Shown: in pieces, positions 62,946-64,000 of the stretch
Layout: every line of letters starts with the position of its first letter
Numbering within the stretch: the first letter of the stretch is position 1
DNA from: Gammaproteobacteria bacterium
Lineage (GTDB): Bacteria > Pseudomonadota > Gammaproteobacteria > Steroidobacterales > Steroidobacteraceae
Assembly: GCA_003132025.1 (NCBI GenBank)
Contig: PKWJ01000054.1
Coordinates: 23,363-87,362, forward strand
DNA: 64,000 nt
Direction: 5' to 3'
Program-made: the position numbers and the translations under genes
The notes under the pieces: generated by a model
Seen by the model: the letters and a program-made list of their open reading frames with translations, nothing else
What the model was told of the DNA's origin: nothing
The model's database searches: none

Positions 62946-64000
62946 GGTGCGAAACGCCAGCAGAGTCTTCTCGGAATAGACCTGGCCGGGACGCAGGATC
63001 GTGGACGGAAAGGCGGCCTGGTTCGGCGAGTCCGGAAAATGCTGCGTCTCCAGGCACAGCCCGGTGCGGTACTCGAACACCGAGCCGCCCCCGGCCGGTT
63101 TGCCGTTCAGGAAATTACCTGAGTAGAACTGCAACCCTGGCTGGGTGGTGCGTATCTCCAGCGACCGTCCGCTGTCCGGATCCTGCAGCACCGCGGCGAG
63201 CGTCATCACGCCGGGTTGCTGCTGATTGAGCACCCAGTTGTGATCGTAGCCATGTCCGCGTGCCAGCTGCTCGTCCGAATCGTTGATTCGGCTGCCGATC
63301 TCGTGCGGTACGCGAAAATCAAACGCGGTGCCGGCCACCGCGCGCAACTCGCCGGTCGGAATCAGAGTCGCATCGACCGGGGTGTAGCGATCGGCATTCA
63401 GGGTCAGCCGATGCCCCAGGATCGGACGCGTAGGATCACCGCTGAGGTTGAAATAGGCGTGATTGGCAAGATTGACCGGCGTCGGCGCGGTCGCAGTCGC
63501 CTGGAACTCGATCGCGAGCGTATCGTCGTCGCCGAGCTTATAGGTCACATGCGCGGTCAGGGCGCCCGGATAGCCCTCCTCGCCGGCCGCGCTTACGTAC
63601 GTCAGGCGCAGCACGCCGGCGTGCGCGGTCCGGCTCGCGGTTGCGCTCCAGACGCGCTTGTCGAAGCCCTGCCGTCCGCCGTGCAGGCTGTTGACCCCGT
63701 CGTTCTGCGGCAGCTGATAGCTGTGACCGTCGAGCGTAAAGCGGCCGTTGGCGATCCGGTTCGCGAATCGGCCGACCGTGGCGCCAAAATACGGAACGCC
63801 GGCGAGGTACGTATCGATAGTGTCGAATCCGAGCACGATGTCCTCCAACTCACCTGCCCGATCGGGTGTCTTGAGCGATACGATGGTCGCCCCATAGGTC
63901 ATGACCTTAGCTTCGATGCCGTGAATATTGGTGAGGGTATAGATTTCCACCGGCTGTTCTCCGGCGCGACCGAAGGGCGCCTTCTGGATCGTGCGTTGCG
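62934..64000 (-). CDS. aldose 1-epimerase (galactose mutarotase), 5' end cut by window
   Basis: A mutarotase of the galactose mutarotase-like superfamily. SLHGGRQGFDKR (substrate-binding His), LANHAYFNLSG (catalytic His) and CLETQHFPDSPNQ (catalytic Glu) are all present. A GTG at 63950 looks like a start, but the frame stays open to the window edge and encodes IQKAPFGRAGEQP, which is typical family N-terminus, so the true start is beyond 64000. It would interconvert alpha and beta anomers of L-arabinose or galactose released by the neighbouring enzymes. Confidence 0.87.
   Translation of the reverse strand, partial: QRTIQKAPFGRAGEQPVEIYTLTNIHGIEAKVMTYGATIVSLKTPDRAGELEDIVLGFDTIDTYLAGVPYFGATVGRFANRIANGRFTLDGHSYQLPQNDGVNSLHGGRQGFDKRVWSATASRTAHAGVLRLTYVSAAGEEGYPGALTAHVTYKLGDDDTLAIEFQATATAPTPVNLANHAYFNLSGDPTRPILGHRLTLNADRYTPVDATLIPTGELRAVAGTAFDFRVPHEIGSRINDSDEQLARGHGYDHNWVLNQQQPGVMTLAAVLQDPDSGRSLEIRTTQPGLQFYSGNFLNGKPAGGGSVFEYRTGLCLETQHFPDSPNQAAFPSTILRPGQVYSEKTLLAFRTLRD

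Overview
The window is GC-rich, densely coded DNA from a chromosome. It has no tRNA, rRNA, insertion sequence, phage gene or CRISPR array that I can see. The gene orders rpoE-rseA-rseB...lepA-lepB-DUF4845-rnc-era-recO-pdxJ-acpS, sdhC-D-A-B-sdhE and the xanthomonadin-type pigment locus indicate a gammaproteobacterium. The Xanthomonadales/Nevskiales neighbourhood (for example a Steroidobacter-like lineage) is my inference; the species cannot be told from this sequence.

Region 1 (1-17068, all minus strand) is housekeeping. From right to left it holds succinate dehydrogenase with two assembly factors (a DUF1674/SDHAF4-like protein and SdhE), and the extracytoplasmic stress sigma factor RpoE with RseA and RseB, preceded by a sigma-E-type promoter. 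A glutaredoxin-like protein, LepA, signal peptidase I, RNase III, Era, RecO, PdxJ, AcpS, a PolB-type exonuclease, RlmD, a CYTH protein and NagZ (cut by the window edge) follow. Most neighbours overlap by 1-4 nt, so this is one long, translationally coupled array.

Region 2 (17137-21609) holds ygfZ, a PAS/GGDEF/EAL cyclic-di-GMP protein and a DUF374 acyltransferase.

Region 3 (21702-39599, plus strand) is an aryl-polyene cluster of the xanthomonadin type. A chorismatase (XanB2-like) would make the hydroxybenzoate starter. Two adenylating enzymes and two carrier proteins load substrates. A ketosynthase, a chain-length-factor-like partner, a ketoreductase and two hotdog dehydratases would build the polyene. 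A WxWxIP flavin halogenase, a methyltransferase, a glycosyltransferase and an LpxL-type acyltransferase would decorate or anchor it, and a LolA-like protein plus an MMPL transporter would move it to the outer membrane. Unusual points are a fatty-acyl-AMP-ligase/ACP fusion at the front, a MipA/OmpV outer-membrane protein apparently starting at CTG, and an 88-residue headless remnant of a PlsC-type acyltransferase. At least eleven junctions are 4-nt start/stop overlaps.

Region 4 (39660-48370) holds two small proteins of unknown function, an LpxL acyltransferase, and the haem genes hemJ and hemA-hemCD-kinase-regulator-hemE-hemN. A two-component system sits inside the haem operon, HemC carries a HemD-like C-terminal half, HemA is short and divergent, and a Fur-box-like palindrome lies upstream of hemA.

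Region 5 (48474-64000) is an L-arabinose/arabinan utilisation locus: GH127, GH43, GH51 and GH27 enzymes, a TonB-dependent receptor, a sodium:solute symporter, an AraD1/FAH-family enzyme, an alpha-ketoglutarate-semialdehyde-dehydrogenase-like enzyme, an FCD-type GntR regulator and an aldose epimerase (cut by the window edge). A shared motif (core TCAGACAA) lies in or beside three promoters I could reconstruct, which suggests one local repressor controls the set.
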